Part shown: positions 1-9,100 of the stretch, one piece after another | How positions within the stretch are numbered: position 1 is the first letter of the stretch | Layout of the letters: the number at the start of each line of letters is the position of its first letter | DNA from: Prorocentrum cordatum | Lineage: Eukaryota > Sar > Dinophyceae > Prorocentrales > Prorocentraceae | Reading direction: 5' to 3' | Length of the DNA stretch: 64,000 nt | Assembly (NCBI GenBank): GCA_963575745.1 | Contig: CAUYUJ010002055.1 | Location: 28,875-92,874, forward strand | The notes under the pieces: model-generated | What the model saw: the letters and a program-made list of their open reading frames with translations, nothing else | Told to the model about the DNA's origin: nothing | Databases searched by the model: none | Position numbers and translations under genes: made by a program

Positions 1-260
1 TCTTTGGTTCCTCATACTGTACACGGTGCTTCAGTGTCTGTTTTGCCTGAGTACCGTACACGTTCATTGATTGTCGGAGTGCGCATTGACTGTTCAGATT
101 GTCGGAGTACCGTGCGCTTTCATTGAGTGTCGAAGGCCTGTGCACATTCTTTGTGGTAGCCTACGAGTACCGTACACACTCATTCTTTGCTTGACTCAGA
201 TTCCCGCACGCGTGCTGCAGAGTGTCTTTTGCCTGAGTACCGTACACACTCTTTGGAGGT
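1..260 (+). repeat. Phased imperfect repeats in the 5' leader of LINE A
   Basis: The motif GAGTACCGTACAC and close variants begin at 49, 105, 165 and 235, spaced 56, 60 and 70 bp. Each is followed by a CATT or CTTTGG stretch and is often preceded by TTTTGCCT or a GTCG block. Non-LTR elements often keep their promoter in the 5' leader and some use tandem monomers, so this may be promoter-like sequence. That role is inference from position only. Confidence 0.5.
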
Positions 261-408
261 CGAGTTTGACATCTGTTCAACACTCTTGTGAGGACATCTG
301 TTCGACACGACGACAGATTCTAAGCGTTCGCGTGAGGACATCAATTTCTTGGAACAGTGGGGGTTTCCAGAGGAGCTCAAGTATTCGAACACCGTCACCT
401 TCGCAGCG

Positions 409-1485
409 ATGTCTCAGCAACACCCAGCAGGTGCGCCCTGTTGTAAGAAGAGTAAGGCTGTGGGTGAGGATGAGGATATGATTCAGGCAAGCAGTGAGGA
501 GGAGGAGCAGTTCGGCGAATTTGATGACGGCAATCCTATGAAGCAACAGTTTGCTATGATGAAGGCTATGCTAGCTAAACAGAACACTCAGAAGAAAAGA
601 ATTTCACGGATTGAGCAGGATGTGAAACGGATCGACCAGCGTGGTGAGAAGAATGAGGCTGACATTGCTGCTATGCAGCAGCAGATCCGCTCGCTTCAGC
701 AGAAGGGTCCACCCAGTGATGCAGGATCAGGGTCCACGGATGCTTGGAGTAACTATGCGGGCCCTGCGGGCTCCTCTGCTACGGCCACTGCTCCCAGGTA
801 TGGTAATCGTACGCCAATTCGCGAATGGAATCGAGTGCGGGAGGATTTTACACCGACCTTCATCCAACTCACAGGTTGGGCGCGAGGTGGAGTCGGCAAT
901 CTCAAGACTCGTTCATCGGATATGCTCTCCTGGGATCATGCCCTGCCTGTCATTCGTAAATTTGTCCGTGGCACAGGAAAGATGACTGAGGAGCATTTCG
1001 ACATGAGTAGGATCGAGCGGGAGCACAAAAATAAACCATATGGTCTTTATCGTATACGATTCTATGTTATAAGTGGCAAGTTGACGAACGATGAAATTTG
1101 GGAGATACGCAACTCTTGGGCCGTCGAGCTTGAGAATGACACGCACGACTTGAAGCAAGTCACTCCCATCCTGGCCAACAAGCGTCTCGGCGTATCCTGT
1201 GAACCAGCACCCTGGAAGCAGCCACATGTTTCTGCCGTGGGTCGTTGTCAAGCTATCTTTGCTACTCTCAGGAGTGGATCCCAGTGGCTGAAGGGTGAGA
1301 TGGGTCCTCCTGTCAGCTATGTGTGGGGCTACCCTTCGGCCACGACGCCGAAGACGGATGGAGTATGCATTGCCGTGTTTGATCCTAACTTGGGGTGGAA
1401 GGTTGACGCCGAGCTGCTGCGTAAGGTCGATGACAAGTTGGATTGCGAGGTCTTTCTGGCCAAGCTCAACTTTCGTACCTGGTGA
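409..1485 (+). CDS. LINE A ORF1 protein (coiled coil plus conserved C-terminal domain)
   Basis: Probable nucleic-acid-binding ORF1 protein of the retrotransposon. The frame is open from 349, but 409 is the first ATG and has a purine at -3; the product is 358 residues. Seen in order: an acidic Glu/Asp stretch (about 20-40); a Gln/Lys/Glu-rich segment with coiled-coil heptads (about 44-99); a Gly/Ser/Ala linker; and a C-terminal domain from about 150. The last part matches LINE B ORF1 at several points: APWK, the GPP-S-Y-W block, and the F-L-KL motif near the end. I see no CCHC zinc knuckle. By position and architecture it corresponds to L1-type ORF1 proteins that coat element RNA. The stop TGA (1483-1485) is in the same frame as ORF2. 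Confidence 0.75.
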   Translation: MSQQHPAGAPCCKKSKAVGEDEDMIQASSEEEEQFGEFDDGNPMKQQFAMMKAMLAKQNTQKKRISRIEQDVKRIDQRGEKNEADIAAMQQQIRSLQQKGPPSDAGSGSTDAWSNYAGPAGSSATATAPRYGNRTPIREWNRVREDFTPTFIQLTGWARGGVGNLKTRSSDMLSWDHALPVIRKFVRGTGKMTEEHFDMSRIEREHKNKPYGLYRIRFYVISGKLTNDEIWEIRNSWAVELENDTHDLKQVTPILANKRLGVSCEPAPWKQPHVSAVGRCQAIFATLRSGSQWLKGEMGPPVSYVWGYPSATTPKTDGVCIAVFDPNLGWKVDAELLRKVDDKLDCEVFLAKLNFRTW

Positions 1486-1492
1486 AGGTGCC

Positions 1493-1522
1493 ATGGCGCC
1501 ATCGTGGGCACGTATAACGTGA
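1493..1522 (+). other. Nine-codon mini-ORF across the ORF1/ORF2 junction
   Basis: GCCATGGCG at 1490-1498 is the best start context in the junction, but its frame stops at 1520-1522 after nine codons, inside the first codons of the endonuclease. ORF2 is in the same frame as ORF1 and has no ATG before its first catalytic motif, so ribosomes must reach ORF2 by readthrough, reinitiation or a non-ATG start. Whether the mini-ORF is used is unknown. Confidence 0.35.
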
Positions 1523-4500
1523 GGCGCTGTGGCAGCATGAACAGCCACGACATGCTTGCTCAGATCAAGACCTCGAATTCGGAAGTTCTCGCTTTGCAGG
1601 AGTGCCAGTTCCTTGGAATAGGTAGGTGCTCTGAGCATGGTTTCACCTTAACTCTTTCTAATGATGGGAAGGCCGGGGTTCTCTACAAGAGGGTGTGGAG
1701 AGCCTCCATACGTGAATGCATCAGGGGTAATCGTTATGTCATTCTCGTGTTTCAATCGTTGATTGTTGCCAGCTTGTACTTACCACATGCGCCGAAAAAA
1801 GGGGATCACAATATCTTATTCACACAAACATTGCAGTCGTTTCGAAAGGATTTGGATACGCTCCGAGTTAGGTTTCCCAAGGAAGGGTGGGACTTGTTCA
1901 TCGGGATGGATGCTAACGTTGAGCTTCTGCCTCACACGGTATTTGGAGATGTTGCTTTGACTGGTTCTGCAGTGCAGGGTGAGAGATTTGAAGAAGGGGA
2001 CAATGCAGGAGGAGGTGGACGTGGAGGTTTCCAGCAGGGTAGGAGGAGGATGCAACAATACATGTGTGACGAGCTCTGTGAATGTATGTGGCATTATGAT
2101 TTGGTTTTCTCGAATTCTTTTGGGACCCGTCGTACGACCTGGAAGGCCAGGGAGGAGACGGAGGAGGAGGACAAGGTTCTTGATTACCTGTGTATTCCGA
2201 GCTCCTGGGAAAGGCCTCAGTGGGAGGTGTCGTGGTTAAGGCCAACACTCAGGGGCTCCGTGGACCCCAGAAAGACCCGCCTGTCGGACCATGCCCTGCT
2301 CACCTTGCTTGTCCCCGAATCGGCCGCTCCGACTCGACGTTGGAGAACGAAGCCACGACAAACGTTCACTCATTGGTGCTGCGACGAAGCCTCGGAATTG
2401 CAAGTTTCGGCTAACCTTGATCGTCGTTTGCATGCTGCAGCTCGTTACCCATCTGGTCTCTGCCCGGATGAATTGGCTCCTGTTATCTTGAATGCATGTA
2501 CACAGGACAAGGAGTCATACACCAATGTCCCAAAGAAAATGCAGATCCCCAAAAAGACAGATCGTCATAAGGAACTTGATGATGAATATCGCCGACTGCG
2601 TCGTGAAGGAGGGGAGGAGGAGGAGCTCATCAGGGTTAAGAAAGAGAGAAGGAAGGAGATGCGTGCACACACTCGTCGTCGACTCGAATACGATCATCGT
2701 GACGGGAAGCTCGCTCGGACGGTGGTGGACAAATTGAGTTATGACGATGTGCTCACGGAGGATAGGGAGTTGTGGGAGAAGGCGCTCTATGCTCACGGGT
2801 TCGCCAAGTACCACTGTGCTGCGCAAGGGATACGTAACGTGGAGTGTATCGAGGAGAGGAGGAGGAGGAGGTTGCAGGACACGAACACAGTGGACGTCTC
2901 CCCCATTTCCATGTCCGTATTGTTACAGGCACGATCACGCTTAAAGTGTGGTAAGGCGGTGGGTAAGGACGGAGTTTCTCCTTCTATGTTGAAACGTATC
3001 ACGTGGGTAGGTTTGCGTCATATTCTTCGGTTATTCCAAGACCTGTATCTTCAACGGTATCCTACTCCTCGGATTTGGTCTGAGTTGCTTGTGGTGTTGA
3101 TGCCGAAAGCTAAAGATATCACTAAGTTGTCTGATACTCGTGCTCTCGTCTTACTTAGCAGCCTAAGCAAATGGTATACTTCATGTTTGGTTGAGATTGC
3201 TGAAGGTTATCTGAAAAGGGTCCCACAATATCTACATAACTACGGATTTTGCAAGGGAAGGCGCACGCACGAGATCACTGCCATGCTTAAGCATGCCACC
3301 ACACACGCTCTGGAGTGGGGGAAAGATGAGACCCTGCACCTCGCGTCATTAGATGTGCAGACTGCCTTTGATAACGTCACGGTTGAGAAGGCCAGTCGGG
3401 CCTTGGATGCCATCCCTGGGTTCCCCAATGACCTTGCGTTGGCGCTACTCGCTCCCAGTATCCTGGACACAGCGGACTTTACCTTTCAGGACTCCACGGC
3501 GACGGGTATTCCCTGGGATGCATGTGTACGTACTGGTAGTGTGGAGGCCCCCTTCCTGTGGAAGTGTGTGACACTACTGATGTGGGATAGGATTGTACTG
3601 AATTGGGAGGAGGAGAAGTTGGGGTACGATTTGGGGGTGGAGGCTGGTGGGAGGTATCTTACTCATGCGCTCTGGGCCGATAACATTTTGCTTTTCTCGA
3701 AATCAAAGACTGAGCTCACACGTATGGTGGGGGACTTCTCGGCTCAGCTGTATACGCACGGTTTCAGATGGAAAGATTCCTCACTACACTATCTTGCCTT
3801 TGGGGAGGACTCTGAAGGCGCCTCGACGGGGAACCTCGTTGTCCAGGTGAACGATCTCGGTACCCTGTGTCTTCCGCGATGCTCTGAAATGGAGTGCCTG
3901 GGTTGCCTGGTCACGACCAAGACTGACAAACACCATGATGTGGCTTGGAAATTGGCTCGGGGTTGGAAGCGATTTAACCAGTTCCGCAAGTTTTATACGA
4001 ATCGTGCTGTACCCTTCCAGAAGAAAATCAAGCATTATGAATCTAGGTTGCGTAGTTTTGTACTTTTCGGTGTTGAAGGCATGCCAGCGGACCACCACAC
4101 TTTGAAACAGTTGCACACGTGGGAAGGTAAAATATTGTGTTCTATGGTACGCCGCCCGAAACCTGCCGACATGGATTGGAGTATATACTTATGCAACTTG
4201 TACAAACGTGGGCGGCGTATGCTCCTGGAATTGGGACGGCCGTCTCTTGTGCAGCTATTCTTGTTTCGTCAGTGGCAGTGGGCTCAGGACTGTACGTTTA
4301 CTGTGAAACGCCTGAACCCAACACCCGCACAGATTCCTCCAGGTACTTTTGATTCTTCAGGCAAGCCTGGCCCCAACGTCTTTGCTGCGTGTGAGCCACC
4401 GCCGGCCAAGAGACAACGTCAGGATGAACCCATGTATGTGCTACCAAGTATTGCGTGCTCGACATCAATGGGATGTCATCCTGACGTGTGTGAGACGATG

Positions 4501-5664
4501 CATGCTGTTGATTCCTTTGAGCTCCCTGGTTCTCAGACACAATTACCCGCGCATCGGCGCAATCTGATTTCCCAGATGCATAAGCGTGCAAAGACATTCC
4601 ATCCATCTCAGGATTCTCTGTCGCAAAAGCGTTCCTCTGTTGAGTTGCCGTCGCAGGAAATCGCTGCAAACAAGCGGCGACGGGTGGCTCCACCTCAGCA
4701 TCGTAGTACAGGGGACTCGCATATGCAGGCTAGAGAATGTATTTTTGCATGGTCGGGGGAGTGGACTGACCGACGGCAGGCCTTCATTGCATCGCTGCCT
4801 TGGAAAGAACGCCCATTAATGACGCGTCGGCATGAGGGGGGGAGACCACTGGCGTTGAGAAACTTCCATTACATTTTCGAGTTGGTATCAGGGAAGGATT
4901 GGTATCACACGTTATCCTTTTCACGTCAGGGATGGAAAGAATTTCTGAAGCGGGCACTGGATGTTACTAACATGGAGGAGGCGTGGGGGTACTGTTACTT
5001 TAAACATGCACAACCTGCGGGATATGCTAGGGAGGAGGAGGAGAGGGAGAAGACGGAGGAGCAGCAAAGGAAGGAGGACGAGAAGATGGAGAAACGACTT
5101 GCGTACATTAATGAACATGCATCGGAGTGGAATGCGGAGCCTCGGGACTCGATACCGATGGAATTGATTGGGGACTCCGCCACAGGGGTGAATTGGATTA
5201 ACGGTCTCTGGGCAACATCCAATATTATCTACAAGCACATTCTTGGCGACATTCAAAATAGGCTGGAGCATATCTCTGTGTTGTATGGTATGAGGCCTCC
5301 GAGTTGGGGCCACAATATGTTCAAGTGGATCTATCGAGAAGGAAACGAAAGAGCTGACAGGCTGACATGGTTGGCCAGAACCAAAAATAGTTACGTTACG
5401 TTCCATACCTCACTTATTGAACATGCGAGTAAAACAAAACTAGACGGCCTCCGTGGATTCTTCGACGGAGGTCGCTCTGTGGAGGGATGTGCTGCAGGAT
5501 GGTGTATAGATTTGTGTGTACACGGGACGTGGCAGTTGGTGGCGGAGGAAGCTGTCTCGCTTGATGCCTCTGCTTCTGTCATGTTTTGTGAGATGATTGC
5601 AGCACAACGGCTCTGTATGGCCGTGGAGCACATTTTGGGTAGCATCTTTCATCCAAGCAGCTGA
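1504..5664 (+). CDS. LINE A ORF2 polyprotein: endonuclease, reverse transcriptase, permuted RNase H
   Basis: Replication protein of the element. It would nick target DNA, reverse transcribe element RNA and degrade the RNA strand. Numbering is from the GTG at 1504; the first ATG is residue 12, already past the first endonuclease motif. Endonuclease, about 1-270: GTYNVR (N5), LQEC (E33), GMDAN (D136, N138), LDY (D227), SDH (261-263). A charged helical linker follows. Reverse transcriptase, about 470-800: KAVGKDG (484-490), motif A LDVQTAFD (D617), motif B VRTGSVEAP, motif C WADN (724-727) where most families have YXDD. A low-complexity region has basic clusters near 969 and 1056 that could be nuclear localisation signals. 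RNase H-like blocks near 1215-1380: IGDS (D1224), REGNERAD (D1285), FFDGG (D1321), CEMIAAQ (E1363). This order is permuted relative to standard RNase H. Confidence 0.85.
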   Translation: MGTYNVRRCGSMNSHDMLAQIKTSNSEVLALQECQFLGIGRCSEHGFTLTLSNDGKAGVLYKRVWRASIRECIRGNRYVILVFQSLIVASLYLPHAPKKGDHNILFTQTLQSFRKDLDTLRVRFPKEGWDLFIGMDANVELLPHTVFGDVALTGSAVQGERFEEGDNAGGGGRGGFQQGRRRMQQYMCDELCECMWHYDLVFSNSFGTRRTTWKAREETEEEDKVLDYLCIPSSWERPQWEVSWLRPTLRGSVDPRKTRLSDHALLTLLVPESAAPTRRWRTKPRQTFTHWCCDEASELQVSANLDRRLHAAARYPSGLCPDELAPVILNACTQDKESYTNVPKKMQIPKKTDRHKELDDEYRRLRREGGEEEELIRVKKERRKEMRAHTRRRLEYDHRDGKLARTVVDKLSYDDVLTEDRELWEKALYAHGFAKYHCAAQGIRNVECIEERRRRRLQDTNTVDVSPISMSVLLQARSRLKCGKAVGKDGVSPSMLKRITWVGLRHILRLFQDLYLQRYPTPRIWSELLVVLMPKAKDITKLSDTRALVLLSSLSKWYTSCLVEIAEGYLKRVPQYLHNYGFCKGRRTHEITAMLKHATTHALEWGKDETLHLASLDVQTAFDNVTVEKASRALDAIPGFPNDLALALLAPSILDTADFTFQDSTATGIPWDACVRTGSVEAPFLWKCVTLLMWDRIVLNWEEEKLGYDLGVEAGGRYLTHALWADNILLFSKSKTELTRMVGDFSAQLYTHGFRWKDSSLHYLAFGEDSEGASTGNLVVQVNDLGTLCLPRCSEMECLGCLVTTKTDKHHDVAWKLARGWKRFNQFRKFYTNRAVPFQKKIKHYESRLRSFVLFGVEGMPADHHTLKQLHTWEGKILCSMVRRPKPADMDWSIYLCNLYKRGRRMLLELGRPSLVQLFLFRQWQWAQDCTFTVKRLNPTPAQIPPGTFDSSGKPGPNVFAACEPPPAKRQRQDEPMYVLPSIACSTSMGCHPDVCETMHAVDSFELPGSQTQLPAHRRNLISQMHKRAKTFHPSQDSLSQKRSSVELPSQEIAANKRRRVAPPQHRSTGDSHMQARECIFAWSGEWTDRRQAFIASLPWKERPLMTRRHEGGRPLALRNFHYIFELVSGKDWYHTLSFSRQGWKEFLKRALDVTNMEEAWGYCYFKHAQPAGYAREEEEREKTEEQQRKEDEKMEKRLAYINEHASEWNAEPRDSIPMELIGDSATGVNWINGLWATSNIIYKHILGDIQNRLEHISVLYGMRPPSWGHNMFKWIYREGNERADRLTWLARTKNSYVTFHTSLIEHASKTKLDGLRGFFDGGRSVEGCAAGWCIDLCVHGTWQLVAEEAVSLDASASVMFCEMIAAQRLCMAVEHILGSIFHPSS

Positions 5665-5888
5665 CTCATTTCATCTTGCTTGGAGCTCTCCAACACCTTT
5701 ACATTTTCACATGTTGTATTGCATCCTTTTCCTTGTTCCTGCATCCTATTCCGTTGCCTATGCCTCAGTGGCTCGGCAGTGTGATGATAAGAGTTGCCCT
5801 CTCCAGCTACCCTGTGCTCCGTTTGGGAGTCTTAGGGCTCAGCTGTCACAGCTGTCCGCGCCCTGACTCAAACTCAAACTCAAAAACC
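5665..5888 (+). other. LINE A 3' untranslated region with (ACTCAA)n tail
   Basis: About 220 bp follow the ORF2 stop. The stretch is T-rich near 5690-5760 and ends in three tandem ACTCAA-like units and AAAA. Known interspersed-repeat sequence starts immediately after, which fixes the 3' boundary. No AATAAA is needed or seen, as expected where dinoflagellate polyadenylation signals are poorly defined. Confidence 0.6.
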
Positions 5889-6402
5889 AGGTTGACGGTT
5901 TACCGCCAGCGCCAGTTCTCTTGCTTGGCCATCCGGGTTTTGGACAACAACAGGTTCCACAGCGCTGGATGGCTAGTTGGCAAGAAAATTCTCGATTGAA
6001 ATGCCTCGGTTGAAATGCCTCGTAGAGCTGGCATCGATGAGCTTGAGGAATTCCGGCGCGAGGTGCGTTGACCCGCCCGGCCCGGGCGGACAATGTGTAA
6101 ATTTTGGGCCGGTTGGGCAAACATTGTGAGATATTTGAACATTCGTTTCAAGACGGTATTTTCTGCACCTGTAGTTGGTTATGCCGCGGCTGCCAGTGAA
6201 ATTCTCAGGTCCGTAGCTGCAGTATTACTATCAAAACACGTGGCGGGATCGATTTTCGATGAAAACCAAACCATTTTGTTTCGAGTTTTTCAGGTAACGC
6301 TTGATGGAGCTCTTTCCTTGTGTTCCGAGCAGCGCCGCGCGAGGAAAAGAGCTCTACGAGGCTCCCGGCGGTGACCTGGTTAATGGTTTACCGCCGGCTC
6401 CT
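5889..6402. repeat. Hairpin-bearing interspersed repeat, partial copy plus copy 1
   Basis: A half copy of the hairpin core (CCAGGTTGACGGTTTACCGCC) lies at 5889-5912. A longer copy runs from about 6071 to 6402: GGACAATGTG, a T-rich part with ATTTGAACATTCGTTT, GCACCTGTAG-TGGTTATGCCGC, TATCAAAACACGTGGCG, GTTCCGAGCAGCGCCGCGCG, and finally the core GGCGGTGACC...GGTTTACCGCC at 6364-6400. Other copies in the window share this order, so it is one ~330-bp family. Confidence 0.6.
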
Positions 6403-6720
6403 ATCATGTTCTCGAACTTCAACCATTTGTTTGAGCTCTAGTATTTTTTCGACCATCTTCGATATCATTCCCGCTCGCCGTCTCAATCTCAGCTCGATCG
6501 CGTACATATTACTGCCAAAAAGCACTCCGGCGGGATCGGCTGTTTCGAGTCATCTTGACAGGTGCTGTCGGTTTTCTTAACGTAACTCGAGCTGTAGGAC
6601 AGCTACAGAGCTGGTATGCACACCTAATCGATCCAGAACAATCAGGTGCGTTCGTCTGAAGCATCTAGATTCTTGATCTCGGTCTGCTACCAGAGCTAGG
6701 TCCCTACAACTATTTCGACT
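6403..6720. repeat. ~190-bp interspersed repeat, copy 1
   Basis: Recognised by the ordered blocks CATCTTCGAT-TCATTCCCGCTCG, TCTCAGCTCGATCG, ATTACTGCCAAAAAGCACT and GGATCGGCTGTTTCGAGTC, then CTTGACAGGTGCTGTCGG. The same series occurs near 7900-8060, 10560-10720 and 17740-17870. It runs into sequence related to the ~170-bp satellite (AACTCGAGCTGTAGGACAGCTACAGAGCTGG). No coding potential is seen. Confidence 0.55.
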
Positions 6721-7400
6721 CCACCGATTTTTTTCGCGATGATGATGAGTTTCTTTACTTGACTCGAACTGCAGATGAGCTAGAGAGCTCTTTGGCACAG
6801 CAATCGGAAGGAAATCATCAGGCGCGCTAGTCTCAAGTATCTAGACGCCTGAATTCGGGTTGCTATCAGCGCAGAAGCCGAAGCACTATTCATACTCTGT
6901 TTTTTTGGGAGGTGGAATTGGTTTTCTTGATTTAACTCGAGCTGCAGATGAGCTCCTGAGCTCTTAGGCGCAGCAATCGGAAGGCAATAATCAGGCGCGC
7001 TACTAGACACTTGAACTCGGTTTTTGGAGATGGAATTGGTTATAGCTCCAGAGCTCTTAGGCACAGTAATCATCAGGGAAGGGAAGCTCTTGGAGCTCCA
7101 ATTGGAAGGGAATCATCAGGGACGCTAGGTAAAAGTATCCAGACGCCTGAAAGCAGTTTGATATCAGCGCTCCGGCTCAACAACTATTCGTACTCTGCTA
7201 ATTTCTTGTAGATGGTATTGGTTTTCTCGACTGAACTCGCGCTGCAGATGAGCTACAGAGCTGTTCAGCACAGGAATCGGATGGGAATCATCAGGGGCGC
7301 TAGTTTAAAATATCAAGACGCCTGAAATCAGTCTGCTCTCAGCGCCCGGGCTGAAAACTTTTCGTACTCTGCTAATTCTTTGGAGATGGTCTTGATTTTC
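6720..7400. repeat. ~170-bp satellite, first cluster
   Basis: Degenerate units share TTGACTTAACTCGAGCTGCA, GATGAGCTACAGAGCT, CAGCAATCGGAAGG, ATCATCAGGCGCGCTAG, TATCTAGACGCCTGAA and TCTGCTATCAGCGC. In this cluster, unit starts can be placed near 6757, 6930 and 7228, with truncated units between. No open frame of note is present. Confidence 0.6.
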
Positions 7401-7800
7401 ATGCGATTCTTTAATATATATGTGCATGGCAAGGAAGCTCTACGAGTCTCCCTGCGGTAACCAAGGTTGACGGTTTACCGCCAGCGCCCAGTTGGGTCGC
7501 TTGAACGCACATTGTGAGAGATTTGAACATTCGTTTTGAGAACCGGTATTCTTCGCACCTGTAGTGGGTTATGCCGCGCTTGCCAGTTAAATTCTCAGGT
7601 CCGCAGCTGCAGTATTACTATCAAGACACTTGGAGGAACCGGCTCTGCATGACAACTGAACAACGTGTTTTTCCGAGTTTTTGAGCTCGCGCTCGAGAAA
7701 GCTTCCTTGACGTGTTCCGAGCAGCGCCGCGCGAGAAAAGACCTCCACGAGGCTTCCGGCGGTAACCAGGTTGACGGTTTCCCGCTGGCTCCCATTTCCA
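7401..7800. repeat. Hairpin-bearing interspersed repeat, copy 2
   Basis: The copy contains the hairpin core twice: near 7451-7488 (left arm slightly altered, CCTGCGGTAACC) and near 7755-7791 (right arm altered, TTTCCCGCTGG). Between them are the usual internal blocks: ATTTGAACATTCGTTTTGAG, CACCTGTAGTGGGTTATGCC, TATCAAGACACTTGG and GTTCCGAGCAGCGCCGCGCG. Confidence 0.55.
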
Positions 7801-8200
7801 CAGCACTTGAGGTCTAGTTGGCAAGAAATATGTCGACGGACCTTTTGATGACTTTGGCTTGGTCGAAATTTATGTTCTCGAAGTTCAACAATTCGTTAGA
7901 GCTCTGATATTTTTTCCCGCCATCTTCGATCTCATTCCCGCTCGTCTTCTTAATCTCAGGTCGATCGGGTGCATATTACTGCCAGAAAGCACTCTGGCGG
8001 GATTGGCTGTTTCGAGTCATCTTGACAGGCGTTGTCGGTTTTCTGTACTTAACTCAAGCTGTAGGAGAGCTACAGAGCTGGTGCGCACACGTAATCGATT
8101 CAGAATCATGAGGCGCGTTCGTCTGAAGCATCTAGAGGTCTGAACTCGGTCTGCTACCAGAGCTAGGTCCGCGAAACTAGTCGGACTCTATTATTTTTGG
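7801..8200. repeat. ~190-bp interspersed repeat, copy 2
   Basis: This stretch holds the same ordered blocks as the copy near 6412-6590, including CGATCTCATTCCCGCTCG, TCTCAGGTCGATCGGGT and GATTGGCTGTTTCGAGTC, followed by a CTTGACAGGCGTTGTCGG end. It continues into a satellite-like tail with TCGTCTGAAGCATCTAGA. No gene is seen. Confidence 0.55.
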
Positions 8201-9100
8201 AATGATGATAAGTTTCTTGACTTAACTCGAGCCTCAGATGAGCTAAAGGGTTCTTTGGCACAGCATTCGGAAGGCACTGATCAGGCGCGCTAGTCTAAAG
8301 TATCTAGACGCCCGAACTCGGTCTGCTATCAGCACTGGAACCGAAACAACTGTTCGTACTCTCAATTTTTTTTGGAGATGGTGATGGTTTCCTTGACTTA
8401 ACTCGAGCTGCAGATAAGCTACAGAGCTGTTCGGCTCAGCAATCGGAAGGGAATCATCAGGCGCGATAGTTCTAAGTATATAGACGCCTGAAATCAGTTT
8501 GCTATCAGCGCTGGAGCTGAAACGCTATCCGTACTCTGCTATTATTTCGATATGGTGATGATTTTCTTGACTTTTCTCGAGCTGCAGATGAGCTACAGAG
8601 CGGCACAGCAATCGGAAGGCAATCATCAGGCGCGCTACTAGACACCTGATTTCGGTCTGCTATCAGCGCAGAAGCCGAACAACTATTCATACTCTGTTTT
8701 GTTGTTGGAGATGGAATTGGTTATCTTGACTTAACTCGAGCTGCAGATGAGCTCCAGAGTTCTTAGGCACAGTAATCGGAAGGAAATCATCAGGCGCGCT
8801 ATTTCAAAGTATCTAGACGCCTGAAATCAGTCTGCTATCAGCGCTCGGGCTGAAAACTATCCGTGCTCTGCTAATATCTTAGAGATGGTATTGGTTTTCT
8901 TGACTTAACTCGCGCTACAGATGAGCTACAGAGCTGTTCAGCACAGCAATTGGAAGGAAATCATCAAGGGCGCTAGTTAAAAGTATCCAGACGCTTGAAA
9001 TCAGTCTGCTATCAGCGCTCGGGCTAAAAAACTATTCGTACTCTGCTTGTTCTTTGGAGATGGTATTGTTTTTCATGATTTAACTCGAGCTGCAGGTGAG
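8200..9100. repeat. ~170-bp satellite, main tandem cluster
   Basis: Consecutive unit starts (CTTGACTTAACTCGAGC or a close variant) fall at about 8217, 8393, 8568, 8726, 8898 and 9077, giving periods of 176, 175, 158, 172 and 179 bp. This is the most regular run in the window and defines the unit that LINE B interrupts at 10900. Units differ by many substitutions and small indels, so the array is old. Confidence 0.75.

Larger units (their letters stand above)
1..5888 (+). mobile_element. LINE-type non-LTR retrotransposon A, 5' end outside window
   Basis: The element carries ORF1 and ORF2 of a non-LTR retrotransposon: a coiled-coil ORF1 protein, then endonuclease, reverse transcriptase and RNase H. 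The 3' end is placed after a short (ACTCAA)n tail at about 5867-5886, because sequence of an interspersed repeat family (CCAGGTTGACGGTTTACCGCC) resumes directly after it. Many LINEs end in a short tandem repeat rather than poly(A). The 5' end and left target duplication lie outside the window. No internal stop is seen in ORF2, so this copy looks younger than LINE B. Confidence 0.85.

Noticed and set aside
913-1638. Minus-strand frame of 241 codons opposite LINE A ORF1
   Set aside because: It is a shadow of ORF1, whose coiled coil and conserved C-terminal domain are supported by LINE B.
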